Positions 9,612-18,372 are shown, counted from the stretch's first letter. The stretch is 38,699 nucleotides of DNA from Rodentibacter ratti (GCF_002000485.1 NZ_MLAJ01000008.1:1-38699); one strand, 5' to 3'. Notes: generated by a model from the letters alone, not told the origin. Numbers and translations are program-made.

Positions 9612-10052
9612 TTATAAATCTTTCGGTAAACGAATTTTCTGTCCCGGGAAGATTTTATCTGCATCCTTGATGACTTCTTTATTTGCCTCAACAATCGCGG
9701 TGTATTTTGCCCCGTTGCCGTAAGTTTTTTCCGCAATTTTCCAAAGGGTATCACCTTTTTGAATGACATAGAAAGTATCGTCAGCAGCTAGACTTTCGCC
9801 GTTACTGATGGTTGCGTCACTTGTAACGGAAGTAATGCCTTGGATATTTCCCGCCATTAATACGGCTTTTTCTAATGCCGCCGCAGTAGAAGCCACGCCT
9901 TGGATATTTGCTACCCCATTTTCAACGGTAACAGAAAGATTTTCTACACCCGGATTATCTTCTGCGATGTGTTGTGTCACCGCTTTCGAGGCATCTTCTT
10001 CTTTAGAGAAAAGTTTTTTGCCAATATCGCCAACAAAATCAAATAAGCCCAT
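9612..10052 (-). CDS. kbp: BON and LysM domain protein (Kbp/YgaU family, potassium-binding)
   Basis: 146 aa, close to the 149 aa of E. coli Kbp (YgaU), a small cytoplasmic K+-binding protein. The N-terminal motif MGLFDFVGDIGKKLF is characteristic. A BON domain spans about residues 25-90 (VENLSVTVENGVANIQGVAS). A LysM domain spans about 93-143 (YVIQKGDTLWKIAEKTYGNGAKY, then IFPGQKIRLP). There is no signal peptide, consistent with a cytoplasmic location despite the LysM. Monocistronic by context. Family assignment is strong; the K+ role is by homology. Confidence 0.88.
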   Translation of the reverse strand: MGLFDFVGDIGKKLFSKEEDASKAVTQHIAEDNPGVENLSVTVENGVANIQGVASTAAALEKAVLMAGNIQGITSVTSDATISNGESLAADDTFYVIQKGDTLWKIAEKTYGNGAKYTAIVEANKEVIKDADKIFPGQKIRLPKDL

Positions 10053-10160
10053 TTTTTATTCCTTTATCAGTTGTTAATCTTGCGCCCTACGATACTGAAA
10101 AATGATGAAGAAGTCTATAAAACACAGTGTAAAAACTTGTAAATCTTTCAGTAAAAAAGC

Positions 10161-10188
10161 TTTAAAGATAACCGCACTTTGGTAGAAT
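10161..10188 (+). promoter_or_regulatory. Candidate promoter of the ypfJ-like gene
   Basis: -35 TTTAAA (10161-10166), 16-base spacer holding an exact uptake core (10171-10179), and -10 TAGAAT (10183-10188), 36 bases before the start codon. Confidence 0.4.
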
Positions 10189-10223
10189 GCCATCAATTTT
10201 TAATGACAGATAAAGGGGCGATT

Positions 10224-11054
10224 ATGCGCTGGCAAGGCAGAAGAGAAAGTTCAAATATTGAGGATAGACGGGGCTCCGGTGGCAATTTTGGCGGAGGAAA
10301 AGGCACAGGTATCTTGGGTTTCATTATTTTATTAGTGGGGGCTTATTATGGTGTGGATTTATCCGGATTGGTTGGCACACCTGACTTTTCGGGTCAATCT
10401 TCTCAACGATTGGAAACCCAAGAGGAACAACAGCTTGCCGGGTTATCAAAAGTTGTGTTAGCGGATACGGAAACCGTCTGGGGAAGTTATTTCAAACAAA
10501 TGGGATACCAATATCAAGAACCCGTTATGGTGCTTTACAACGGCGCAACCTCTACCGCTTGTGGCACAGGACAATCGGCAATGGGGCCTTTCTATTGTCC
10601 CAATGATCGCAAAGTTTACCTCGATCTCTCTTTCTATAATGATATGAAAAATAAATTGGGGGCTGCAGGGGATTCCGCCTTCGCTTATGTGATTGCCCAC
10701 GAGGTGGGGCATCATGTGCAAAATTTACTCGGTGTTTTAGGGCAAGTTCATCGTGCTCAACAAAGTACCGATCGCAAAACTGCCAATCAACTTTCGGTAA
10801 AATTGGAATTACAGGCGGATTGTTTTGCCGGAGTTTGGGCAAATCAAGCAGTGAAAAGCGATTTGTTTGAACGAGGGGATGAAGAAAAAGCCTTTAATGC
10901 GGCGGAAGCGGTGGGCGATGATCGTCTACAAAAACGTGGACAAGGCTATGTGGTACCGGATAGCTTCACTCATGGTACTTCTGCTCAACGTTTGATGTGG
11001 TTTAGAAAAGGATTGCAAACAGGCAATCCAAGCCAATGTGATACGTTCAACTAA
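10224..11054 (+). CDS. ypfJ: Neutral zinc metallopeptidase, YpfJ family
   Basis: 276 aa. The putative zinc-peptidase motif HEVGHH is at residues 159-164, with a downstream LELQADCFAG that could supply the third ligand, as in the zinc_peptidase (PF04228-type) family. One N-terminal membrane helix (GILGFIILLVGAYYGVDL, about 34-50) follows a short basic Arg/Gly-rich cytoplasmic segment (MRWQGRRESSN). I chose ATG 10224 with AAGGGG ribosome site; a TTG at 10179 would overlap the promoter. The substrate of this family is not established. It converges with hslU on a shared terminator. Confidence 0.88.
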   Translation: MRWQGRRESSNIEDRRGSGGNFGGGKGTGILGFIILLVGAYYGVDLSGLVGTPDFSGQSSQRLETQEEQQLAGLSKVVLADTETVWGSYFKQMGYQYQEPVMVLYNGATSTACGTGQSAMGPFYCPNDRKVYLDLSFYNDMKNKLGAAGDSAFAYVIAHEVGHHVQNLLGVLGQVHRAQQSTDRKTANQLSVKLELQADCFAGVWANQAVKSDLFERGDEEKAFNAAEAVGDDRLQKRGQGYVVPDSFTHGTSAQRLMWFRKGLQTGNPSQCDTFN

Positions 11055-11059
11055 AAAGA

Positions 11060-11083
11060 AAGGTCTGGCAAATGCCAGACCTT
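11060..11083. terminator. Bidirectional terminator between ypfJ and hslU
   Basis: An 11-base perfect inverted repeat (11060-11070 with 11073-11083; realistically an 8-base stem with a 6-base loop). A T run follows on the plus strand and an A run precedes it, so it can serve both convergent genes. Confidence 0.85.
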
Positions 11084-11100
11084 TTCGTTTAATAATGAAA

Positions 11101-12435
11101 TTAAAGAATAAAGCGGCTCAAATCTTCATTTTCTACCACTTCACCCAGTGCCTCCGCCACATAGGCTTCATCAATATTGACGGTTTGACCGTTCATATCA
11201 CTGGCATTAAAGGATATTTTATCCATCAAACGCTCCATCACCGTATGCAAACGACGAGCCCCAATATTTTCTGTTTTCTCATTGACACGGAATGCCGCTT
11301 CGGCGATTTTTTTCACCGCCTCTTGGGTAAATTCAATATTCACCCCCTCCGTTGCCATTAACGCCTTATATTGCTCGGTTAAAGAGGCGTTAGGCTCTGT
11401 TAAAATTCGTTCAAAATCAGCCGCACTTAGGGCGGAAAGTTCCACACGAATCGGCAAACGGCCTTGTAATTCCGGGATTAAATCCGAAGGACGTGCCACT
11501 TGGAACGCACCGGATGCAATAAATAAAATATGATCCGTTTTCACCATTCCATGCTTGGTGCTGACCGTAGAGCCTTCCACCAATGGGAGCAAATCACGTT
11601 GTACCCCTTCACGGGAAACATCGGCGCCGCTGTATTCACCTTTTTTACAGATTTTATCAATCTCATCAATAAATACGATGCCGTTTTGCTCCACCGCTTC
11701 AATGGCTTTTTGTTTCAATTCTTCCGGATTAATCAATTTTGCCGCTTCATCATCAATCAAGGTTTTCAACGCATCTTTAATTTTCATTTTGCGCTTTTTG
11801 GTTTTTTCGCTTCCAAGATTTTGAAACATAGATTGAAGCTGGCTTGTCATTTCTTCCATTCCTGGAGGCGCCATAATTTCCACCCCCATAGAAACGCCGG
11901 CGGAAACATCAATCTCAATTTCTTTATCGTCTAATTGACCTTCACGTAATTTTTTACGGAACGCCTGACGCGTGCTATTGTTGCTATCTTGGTTCTCAAC
12001 TTCACCCCATTGATTTTTTGCCGGCGGTAATAACGCATCAAGAATACGTTCTTCCGCTGCATCTTCCGCCTTCGCTCGATTTTTCGCAATTTCTTGCTGA
12101 CGAACCAATTTCATTGCGCTATCCGTTAAATCACGAATAATGGAATCCACTTCTTTTCCCACATACCCCACTTCGGTAAATTTTGTCGCTTCCACTTTAA
12201 TGAAAGGAGCATTGGCTAATTTTGCCAAACGACGGGCAATTTCCGTTTTACCCACACCGGTCGGCCCAATCATCAGAATATTTTTCGGGGTAACTTCGTG
12301 GCGTAGCGGATCTTGAAGTTGCATACGGCGCCAACGATTTCTCAGTGCAATAGCAACCGCTCTTTTGGCATCGGCTTGCCCAATAATATGTTGATCTAAT
12401 TCAGAAACAATTTCGCGTGGAGTCATTTCAGACAT
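11101..12435 (-). CDS. hslU: ATP-dependent protease ATPase subunit HslU (ClpY)
   Basis: AAA+ unfoldase of the HslUV protease. 444 aa, from ATG 12435 (family start [10 protein letters not shown]); an extension to 12507 overlaps hslV and is rejected. Walker A GPTGVGKT is at residues 57-64, the pore-loop motif [10 protein letters not shown] follows at ~90, and Walker [11 protein letters not shown] with sensor motifs later. A large inserted I domain occupies about residues 110-240. The C-terminus ends DLSRFIL, the tail that inserts into HslV. It starts 10 bases after hslV. Confidence 0.98.
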   Translation of the reverse strand: MSEMTPREIVSELDQHIIGQADAKRAVAIALRNRWRRMQLQDPLRHEVTPKNILMIGPTGVGKTEIARRLAKLANAPFIKVEATKFTEVGYVGKEVDSIIRDLTDSAMKLVRQQEIAKNRAKAEDAAEERILDALLPPAKNQWGEVENQDSNNSTRQAFRKKLREGQLDDKEIEIDVSAGVSMGVEIMAPPGMEEMTSQLQSMFQNLGSEKTKKRKMKIKDALKTLIDDEAAKLINPEELKQKAIEAVEQNGIVFIDEIDKICKKGEYSGADVSREGVQRDLLPLVEGSTVSTKHGMVKTDHILFIASGAFQVARPSDLIPELQGRLPIRVELSALSAADFERILTEPNASLTEQYKALMATEGVNIEFTQEAVKKIAEAAFRVNEKTENIGARRLHTVMERLMDKISFNASDMNGQTVNIDEAYVAEALGEVVENEDLSRFIL

Positions 12436-12445
12436 AATCTTTTCC

Positions 12446-12973
12446 TTAATTCGGTAATTCTTCAATAGTGAAATGGGTGTTCGTGAACACACAAATATCA
12501 CCGGCAATTTTTAATGATTTTTCCACAATTTCACGGGCGGAAAGATCCGTATTTTCCACTAATGCACGGGCGGCAGAGAGCGCATAATTCCCCCCCGAAC
12601 CAATGGCTAAAATTTGGTCTTCTTCCGGTTGTACCACATCGCCGATCCCAGTGATAATCAGGCTTTCTTTTTCATCCGCCACAATCAACATCGCTTCTAA
12701 TTTACGCAATGCCCGATCCGTTCGCCAATCTTTCGCCAATTCCACCGCACTTTTCAACAAATGGCCTTGGTGCATTTCCAATTTACGCTCAAACAATTCA
12801 AACAGCGTGAACGCATCTGCCGTCCCTCCGGCAAAACCGGCTAATACTTTGCCATTGTATAAACGGCGCACTTTTCTCGCATTACCTTTCATCACGGTAT
12901 TGCCTAAGGAAACTTGCCCATCTCCCCCGACCACCACTTGCCCATTACGGCGCACACTGACGATTGTTGTCAT
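12446..12973 (-). CDS. hslV: ATP-dependent protease proteolytic subunit HslV (ClpQ)
   Basis: Threonine peptidase of the HslUV complex, proteasome beta-subunit fold. 175 aa. After Met removal the N-terminal Thr (TTIVSVRR) is the catalytic nucleophile. The motifs [17 protein letters not shown] and [11 protein letters not shown] are characteristic. It is first in a two-gene operon with hslU, preceded by a heat-shock-type promoter. On its other side begins the restriction island. An uptake core lies inside (12744-12752). Confidence 0.98.
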   Translation of the reverse strand: MTTIVSVRRNGQVVVGGDGQVSLGNTVMKGNARKVRRLYNGKVLAGFAGGTADAFTLFELFERKLEMHQGHLLKSAVELAKDWRTDRALRKLEAMLIVADEKESLIITGIGDVVQPEEDQILAIGSGGNYALSAARALVENTDLSAREIVEKSLKIAGDICVFTNTHFTIEELPN

Positions 12974-13006
12974 TCTTCTGTCCTTCTTTGAAAAAACTTG
13001 CTCGTT

Positions 13007-13035
13007 ATATGGCGGCAGAATTTGGAAAATTCAAG
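13007..13035 (-). promoter_or_regulatory. Probable sigma-32 heat-shock promoter of hslVU
   Basis: Minus-strand CTTGAA (13030-13035), a 15-base spacer and CGCCATAT (13007-13014), close to the sigma-32 consensus CTTGAAA / CCCCATNT. hslVU is heat-inducible in E. coli. Confidence 0.6.
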
Positions 13036-13079
13036 TCTATGAATTGATTATTTACTTCTTGTAGAGAAAATAATAAAAA

Positions 13080-13136
13080 TTGTAATTTTAAAAAATTACA
13101 AAAACAGCTTGTAATCATAAAAATTCAGTTTATAAT
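13080..13136 (+). promoter_or_regulatory. Promoter of the restriction operon with a large palindrome
   Basis: -35 TTGTAA (13109-13114), 16-base spacer, perfect -10 TATAAT (13131-13136). Just upstream is a perfect 10-base inverted repeat with a 2-base centre (13080-13089 and 13092-13101). Its half-site TGTAAT recurs at the -35 (13110) and again downstream of the -10 (13145-13152), suggesting operator sites. The region is A/T-rich, which weakens the case. Confidence 0.55.
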
Positions 13137-13169
13137 TCGCATCATGTAATTTAAAGAAGGCACATTTAT

Positions 13170-13742
13170 ATGTTATTAAGTGATATTGTGGAACTTCATA
13201 GCGGTCAGGCTCAGTTCCGTATAACCGAAACCACCGATACAAATGCACCTGTTTATCGCTATTACTCCCAAGCCCACCTTGAGCAAGATTTGTGCTTATC
13301 GGATGCTCCGGTTTCATCTAAAGAAATAAGGACTTTTGATCGGATTAGTAGCTTACTCTATACCGGCGATATTGTTTTCAGTTTAATTTCAGGAAAAGCC
13401 GTTCAAATCAGTAAATTACATCATCATTTTTTATACACGCAAAATTATGTCAAATTAGTACCAAATGCAAAAATTAGTAGCAGTTATCTGATTTATTTAT
13501 TAAACGAAAATCGTTCCATTCACAAACAATTATCCAGTGGTTTGCAAGGCTCTCAAGTGCTGAAATATACGACAAAACAGCTTAAATCACTCAAATTGCC
13601 TAAATTACCTCCCTTATCAAAGCAACATCTTATAGGAGATATTTACTTTAAACAGCAAAAATTAGCACATCTTAAACAACGAGTTGCTCATTTAGAAAAA
13701 TTACTGGTCTTAAAACAATTAGAAAAAGCGAGTGCAAAATGA
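13170..13742 (+). CDS. Half-length HsdS-like (single target-recognition domain) protein
   Basis: 190 aa, about half a normal HsdS. The N-terminus (MLLSDIVELHSGQAQFRI) and the Methylase_S-like pattern (GDIVFSLISGKAVQI, QNYVKLVP, SGLQGSQVLKYTTKQLKSLKLPKLPP) resemble one target-recognition domain. The C-terminal ~40 residues form the expected helical spacer (QQKLAHLKQRVAHLEKLL). It lacks the WEQRKLG and HQRKLENVKK repeats shared by the other hsdS copies here, so it is not a fragment of them. Its stop overlaps the hsdR start by four bases (ATGA), so the two are coupled. It may dimerise as a half-S subunit, or regulate; the role is inferred. Confidence 0.72.
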   Translation: MLLSDIVELHSGQAQFRITETTDTNAPVYRYYSQAHLEQDLCLSDAPVSSKEIRTFDRISSLLYTGDIVFSLISGKAVQISKLHHHFLYTQNYVKLVPNAKISSSYLIYLLNENRSIHKQLSSGLQGSQVLKYTTKQLKSLKLPKLPPLSKQHLIGDIYFKQQKLAHLKQRVAHLEKLLVLKQLEKASAK

Positions 13743-16700
13743 CAAATAAAATACCTGAATTAAAATTTGAAAAAGCCTTAATTGAATATCTTTGTACCGG
13801 CACAATCACCGCCCCTGAAAATGTGGTCGCTGAGCCCAGTGCGGACTATATCGTTCGCACCAAACTTTGGCGTTATGAACCCCATATTAAAACGACAGAA
13901 GATTTATGGGAAAATTTCAAACAAATTTTAGAAAAACTCAATCAAAAAACTTTAGAGCGTCCTTTAAGTGCGGTCGAATTTGCGCAAGTTAAACGAACGA
14001 TTTCCAATTTATCCACACCTTATGCCGCCGGACAATTTCTTTATGGTACAAATGGCATATCACAAATTGAAATTGATTTGGATGATGATCGCCATGTTTT
14101 TTTAACAGTATTTGACCAAAAACAGATTGGTGCAGGCGATACGGTGTATCAAATTGTGAATCAAATTAAACGTCCGGCAGTGATCGCCGGTAAAGAAAAT
14201 CGCTGTTTTGATACCACGTTATTGATTAATGGCTTGCCGATTATTCAAATTGAAGAAAAAAAAGAAACACGGGATATTAATGAAGCCTTAAATCAAATGC
14301 ATCAATATATTGCTGAAAATCAGTACAGCGATATTTTTTCTACACTCCAAATCTTAGTTGCGATTACACCTAATAACGTGAAATATATGGCGAATACTAC
14401 CGCAGATCGTTTTAATAAAGATTTTGCCTTCAACTGGCAACGCCAATCGGACAACAAGCCTGTTTATAAATGGAAAGAGTTTGCTGATTCTATGCTGAGT
14501 ATCCCTATGGCACATCAAATGGCGACTAACTATATGATTTTAGATGGCACACCAAACAAGCAAACTCTAAAAGTGATGCGCCCTTATCAAGTTTATGCCA
14601 CACGTCGTGTGATGGATAAATTAAAACGAGCGGATTTTGATCAAGCCTTAAACAAACTCGGTTATATTTGGCACACCACAGGATCAGGCAAGACCATCAC
14701 GAGTTTTAAAACCGCTTGGCTGGCAAGTCGTTCGCCAAAAGTGGATAAAGTGGTGTTTTTAGTGGATCGCATTGCCCTAACCACTCAAACAAATGAGAAT
14801 TATCGTGCTTATGATCCTGATGCGAGTGAAGATAGTCTAGGCAGCGTACTTGACACAAATAACACCACGGATCTTAATCGCAAACTGCACAGCAAAGGTA
14901 GTCAAATAATTATTACCTCTGTACAGAAACTGGATACTTTGGTTAAACGTGCATCTTTTAAAGCTCCTGAAAAAAATATTGTCTTTATTGTGGACGAAGC
15001 CCACCGTTCCACCGGAAGTGAAAACTTTCGTAGCATTCAAAAAGCGTTTAAACATTCTGCGTGGATTGGTTATACCGGCACACCCATGTTTGATGAAACG
15101 ACAAAAGGACTACGCACCGAAGATATTTTTGGTGAACTGTTACATGCCTACACTATTCGAGAGGCGATTGCTGATCGTAATGTCTTAGGTTTCAAGGTGG
15201 ATTTTGAAACCACAATTAGTGAAAAAAGCATGAAAGAAGATCACCTTCCGAAATTCTATCGCCTTAAATATCCCCATTGGACGGAAGAACAAATTGCTTT
15301 AAAGATCGCTAATCTCACGCAACAAGATATGGACGACAATATTGAACCAAGTTTTTATGATGAAAATGAAGAACACGTAAAATTGGTTGTCGCCGATATT
15401 TTCAAACATTGGAAAAACCGTTCAAATTGGGACAACAAACGCAATTGTGGTCGATATAATGCCTTATTGACCACCCACGTTGGTGGTGGCAAAGCCAGCA
15501 CGCCGATGGCGATGATGTATTTCCGCGAGTTCCAACGGGTAAACAAAGTGCGGTCAGAAAATGGCGAGTTTTTGCTGAAAGTCGCCGTGACCTTTAGTCA
15601 AAATACAAGCAATAACGACAGCATGCTTGAAACCAACCAAGGATTATTCGAGGCAATTCAACATTACAACAACGAATTTGGTACTAACTTCACCATGTCT
15701 GATGTATCTGCTTATACTCAAGATGTCACCAGTCGTTTAAATCGTACCGCGGCAGACAAACAATATTTAGACCTCGTCATTGTGGTAGATCAGCTGTTAA
15801 CAGGCTTTGATGCTCCTGAATTAAATACGCTCTATGTTGACCGCACTTTAAAAGGTGCAGGGCTTATTCAAGCTTACTCTCGAACCAATCGCGTAGCGGA
15901 TATGCGCGAAAAACCTTGGGGACGAATTGTCAATTACCGCTGGCCTGCTCATAATGAGAAGTTAATGAATGAGGCGTTGTCCATTTATGCCAACAAAGAT
16001 TCCGCCAAGTTATCTGACGAAGAACGAAAAATAACGAATGTTAAGGACAATATTACCGCGCCTAAATACGAAGAATTGCTCAAAGACACAAAACGTGTTG
16101 TGGAAGAGTTGCGTGAAATAACGGATAACTTCAGCCAATTGCCACCATCTGAAACAAAAAAATGGGAAATGTTTGAGCAATTACGCAGCTATACCGCCAA
16201 TATCGCCAAAATGAAGCAATATTCTGCGGAAGATGAAAACGGCGAAATCATCGGTTTTGACTATGGCAACCCGGACAAACTCATTCACGAACTCGGTATG
16301 ACCTCTGAAGAAGAAAGTATGCTCACCAACACATTGACCAACGAACTCAAACTCCATTTAGCCAAAAGTCGAAATGTGCCGGTGATGCAAATTGAGCTTA
16401 AAATGACCCATGTGAAAGATGTCGAAATTAATTACGACTACCTCACCGAATTAATTTCCGCCTTGTTAGAGCAGGTACAGGCAGGTGACACAGAAAAAGC
16501 CAAAGAAATGGAAAAAGAATTGGAAAAATTCGCCAACGGATTGGAAGATCGCAGTTTTGCCCAACGTATCAACCGCGCAGCAAAAGCGATTATGAACGGT
16601 GTTTTTAAATTAAAAGATGTGTTTAAAAAAGATGGCATTACTATTGTGGAACAAGCCAATAACGCCAACCAAGATCAACAATTCTTGGATTTCCGTCTCC

Positions 16701-16939
16701 AATGGGGATTAACGGAAGTGATTACCAACGACCAACTTCGTCAACTTTTTGCTAAACATCAATTCCAACAAAAAGATTTGGATGATAATGATCAACTGAC
16801 GGATTTAATCAAGCAAGCGTGTATCACTTATCCTGAACTTGCCAAAAACGACGAGGTAAAAAAACTCACTAAAATGAAATACCGCAATCAGTTGCGTAAT
16901 GCGATTTATGAACTGGCGGATGAACATGTAGGAGAATAA
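13739..16939 (+). CDS. hsdR: Type I restriction endonuclease, R subunit
   Basis: Motor and nuclease subunit that translocates DNA and cuts unmethylated DNA. 1066 aa, in the size class of EcoR124 (type IC). The N-terminal nuclease core resembles a PD-(D/E)xK site (FDTTLL at ~156, then IIQIEEKKE with E172/K174). Walker A GSGKT is at 315-319, the DEAH box at 419-422, and later helicase motifs include TGTPMF and VDQLLTGFDAPELNTLYVD, with QAYSRTNR as motif VI. The C-terminal helical region contacts the methylase core. It overlaps the half-S gene by 4 bases and is followed one base later by a DUF3800 gene. No frameshift is seen. Confidence 0.96.
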   Translation: MTNKIPELKFEKALIEYLCTGTITAPENVVAEPSADYIVRTKLWRYEPHIKTTEDLWENFKQILEKLNQKTLERPLSAVEFAQVKRTISNLSTPYAAGQFLYGTNGISQIEIDLDDDRHVFLTVFDQKQIGAGDTVYQIVNQIKRPAVIAGKENRCFDTTLLINGLPIIQIEEKKETRDINEALNQMHQYIAENQYSDIFSTLQILVAITPNNVKYMANTTADRFNKDFAFNWQRQSDNKPVYKWKEFADSMLSIPMAHQMATNYMILDGTPNKQTLKVMRPYQVYATRRVMDKLKRADFDQALNKLGYIWHTTGSGKTITSFKTAWLASRSPKVDKVVFLVDRIALTTQTNENYRAYDPDASEDSLGSVLDTNNTTDLNRKLHSKGSQIIITSVQKLDTLVKRASFKAPEKNIVFIVDEAHRSTGSENFRSIQKAFKHSAWIGYTGTPMFDETTKGLRTEDIFGELLHAYTIREAIADRNVLGFKVDFETTISEKSMKEDHLPKFYRLKYPHWTEEQIALKIANLTQQDMDDNIEPSFYDENEEHVKLVVADIFKHWKNRSNWDNKRNCGRYNALLTTHVGGGKASTPMAMMYFREFQRVNKVRSENGEFLLKVAVTFSQNTSNNDSMLETNQGLFEAIQHYNNEFGTNFTMSDVSAYTQDVTSRLNRTAADKQYLDLVIVVDQLLTGFDAPELNTLYVDRTLKGAGLIQAYSRTNRVADMREKPWGRIVNYRWPAHNEKLMNEALSIYANKDSAKLSDEERKITNVKDNITAPKYEELLKDTKRVVEELREITDNFSQLPPSETKKWEMFEQLRSYTANIAKMKQYSAEDENGEIIGFDYGNPDKLIHELGMTSEEESMLTNTLTNELKLHLAKSRNVPVMQIELKMTHVKDVEINYDYLTELISALLEQVQAGDTEKAKEMEKELEKFANGLEDRSFAQRINRAAKAIMNGVFKLKDVFKKDGITIVEQANNANQDQQFLDFRLQWGLTEVITNDQLRQLFAKHQFQQKDLDDNDQLTDLIKQACITYPELAKNDEVKKLTKMKYRNQLRNAIYELADEHVGE

Positions 16940-16940
16940 T

Positions 16941-17639
16941 ATGAATTTTAATATATATTGTGATGAATCTTGCCATTTACCCAATGATAAAATATCAGTG
17001 ATGGTATTAGGAGCTATTCGTTGTCCAGTTGAAAAAACAAAAGAAATTGCCAAAAGATTGAGAGAAATAAAAATAAAGCACGGATTTCACCCTAATTTTG
17101 AAATTAAGTGGAATAAAATATCAAAAGCTAAGGCCAGTTTCTATTTAGATATTGTTGATTATTTTTTTGATGATGATGATTTGAGTTTTAGAGGAATTAT
17201 TATTGATAAATCCAATCTTAATCATAAAAGTTATAATCAAACACATGATGAGTGGTATTACAAAATGATGTTTTTACTTTTAAAAAATCTACTTATACCT
17301 AAAGCAAACTCATTTATTTATTTGGATAAAAAAGATACGCAAAGTGCCATTAAAGTAAAAAAATTACATGATATTTTATGCCATAGTACTTATGATTTTG
17401 AGCAACGCTTTATCAAGCGTGTACAAGTTGTTGAATCTCATCATGTTGAACAATTGCAACTGGCCGATCTCTTACTGGGTGCTCTGGGTTATTATCACCG
17501 TAATTTATCAAGTAATGAAGGAAAAAAAAGAGTTATAAATCGTATAAAAGAACGTTCCGGATACGCATTAAATAAAAATACATTACCAGCAGAAAGCAAA
17601 TTTAACTTATTTCATTGGGAAGGAAATTATTATGGGTGA
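16941..17639 (+). CDS. DUF3800 domain protein (possible RNase H-fold nuclease)
   Basis: 232 aa. The N-terminal YCDES motif (residues 6-10, D8/E9), the middle FIYLDKKD segment (about 126-133) and the C-terminal QLADLLLG motif (173-180, D176) match DUF3800, a family with an RNase H-like acidic core and no firmly established function that is common in phage and defence loci. No membrane segment or signal. It begins one base after the hsdR stop and overlaps the next gene by 8 bases, so it is translated as part of the hsdR operon. The gene is notably A/T-rich compared with hsdR, suggesting separate acquisition. Confidence 0.8.
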   Translation: MNFNIYCDESCHLPNDKISVMVLGAIRCPVEKTKEIAKRLREIKIKHGFHPNFEIKWNKISKAKASFYLDIVDYFFDDDDLSFRGIIIDKSNLNHKSYNQTHDEWYYKMMFLLLKNLLIPKANSFIYLDKKDTQSAIKVKKLHDILCHSTYDFEQRFIKRVQVVESHHVEQLQLADLLLGALGYYHRNLSSNEGKKRVINRIKERSGYALNKNTLPAESKFNLFHWEGNYYG

Positions 17640-18153
17640 TGAAAATAATTGGCTTCCTGATCTTTTGTTGCTCGAGGATTTTGGTGGGGATTGGGAAAAA
17701 TATTTTAACGCAGTGTATCGAATTTTTGAGCGAGATTTTGAACGCTCAAAACCGATATTTGCAGGGCATACGGTTAATTTAAAACGTCATCCAACCTATA
17801 ATGATAAAAGTGCGACATTCTGGCATACGATTTCGGAAGGGAAAGATGAATCTGAAAGAACACCAGATATAAGGCGATGCGAACGAATTGCGTGGCTAAA
17901 ACCTATTTTTGAAGAATTTCAAGAAGTAAAACCTACGGAAAATTCAAAAATACGATGGTGGCTAGAAATGAGAGGAAAGGAAGAGCGCTATCATCTTGCT
18001 TTGCCTGATTTCAGTTACGTAGTTGTTGTCGCAAAACGTACAAATTTCGTGTTGCCGTGGACTGCTTTCTATGTGGAATATAATCATCAAAGAAGGAAAT
18101 ATCAGAAAAAATATGAGAAATATTGGGATATTATAGGAAACGAAAAAAGCTGA
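17632..18153 (+). CDS. Uncharacterised 173-aa protein coupled to DUF3800
   Basis: I do not recognise a named family. Visible features: no signal peptide or membrane helix; an acidic, aromatic N-terminus (NNWLPDLLLLEDFGGDWEKY); a central stretch with conserved-looking polar residues (HPTYNDKSATFWHTISEG, then RRCERIAWLKPIFE); and a strongly basic C-terminus (NHQRRKYQKKYEKYW). The H/K/T/W pattern and compact alpha-beta look could suit a small RNA-cleaving or toxin-like fold, but this is a guess. It overlaps the DUF3800 gene by 8 bases, so the two are very likely a functional pair. Its stop codon overlaps the start of the structured segment at 18150. Confidence 0.7.
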   Translation: MGDENNWLPDLLLLEDFGGDWEKYFNAVYRIFERDFERSKPIFAGHTVNLKRHPTYNDKSATFWHTISEGKDESERTPDIRRCERIAWLKPIFEEFQEVKPTENSKIRWWLEMRGKEERYHLALPDFSYVVVVAKRTNFVLPWTAFYVEYNHQRRKYQKKYEKYWDIIGNEKS

Positions 18154-18249
18154 AGCCGCCTCGAAAGGCGACCTCGTAACTCCTTCAGTCATAGGCTGAT
18201 GAGCTGAAAGCATTATCGGACAATCGATGAACCATTGTCAAGATTTTTT
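18150..18249 (+). ncRNA. Candidate structured RNA ending in a terminator (C4-like)
   Basis: About 100 bases with three nested foldings. CTGAAG (18150-18155) can pair with CTTCAG (18183-18188), enclosing a hairpin CGCCT-CGAA-AGGCG (18157-18170). TTCAG plus TCAT (18184-18192) can instead pair with ATGA and CTGAA (18199-18208) around the loop AGGCTG. A rho-independent terminator follows: GACAAT (18219-18224) with ATTGTC (18234-18239), then six T. Unpaired ACCTC and CTCCTT are complementary to ribosome binding sites. This layout resembles phage P1/P7 C4 antisense RNA or P4 CI RNA. The identification is tentative. Confidence 0.45.
18219..18249 (+). terminator. Rho-independent terminator after the hsdR-DUF3800 operon
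   Basis: Six-base stem GACAAT/ATTGTC (18219-18224, 18234-18239), 9-base loop, then AAGA and six T (18244-18249). It may separate hsdR transcription from hsdS, or attenuate it. Confidence 0.65.
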
Positions 18250-18261
18250 ATAGGAAAAACT

Positions 18262-18372
18262 ATGATCAATGAAAACATTTTCCCTAAGCCTAAAAAGCGA
18301 AAAGCCTCGATGAAACCCACCAAGGCTATAACGCCGACCAGGCACCCCCAATCCACTTGGGCGAAAGTATAA
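18262..18372 (+). CDS. Possible 36-aa basic peptide
   Basis: An ATG at 18262 preceded by TAGGAAAAAC opens a 36-codon frame with a Lys/Arg/Pro-rich product (begins MINENIFPKPKKRKAS, ends HPQSTWAKV). It sits just after the candidate C4-like RNA, where phage P1 has the short icd frame. The DNA is also structured: AGCCT/AGGCT arms around 18303-18326 and CCCAA/TTGGG near 18348-18362. It could therefore be RNA rather than a gene. I do not recognise the peptide. Confidence 0.3.
   Translation: MINENIFPKPKKRKASMKPTKAITPTRHPQSTWAKV

Noticed and set aside
18196-18209. Hammerhead-ribozyme-like core (CTGATGA then GAAA)
   Set aside because: Only three bases separate the two conserved segments, leaving no stem II, and the surrounding bases pair in a different hairpin.
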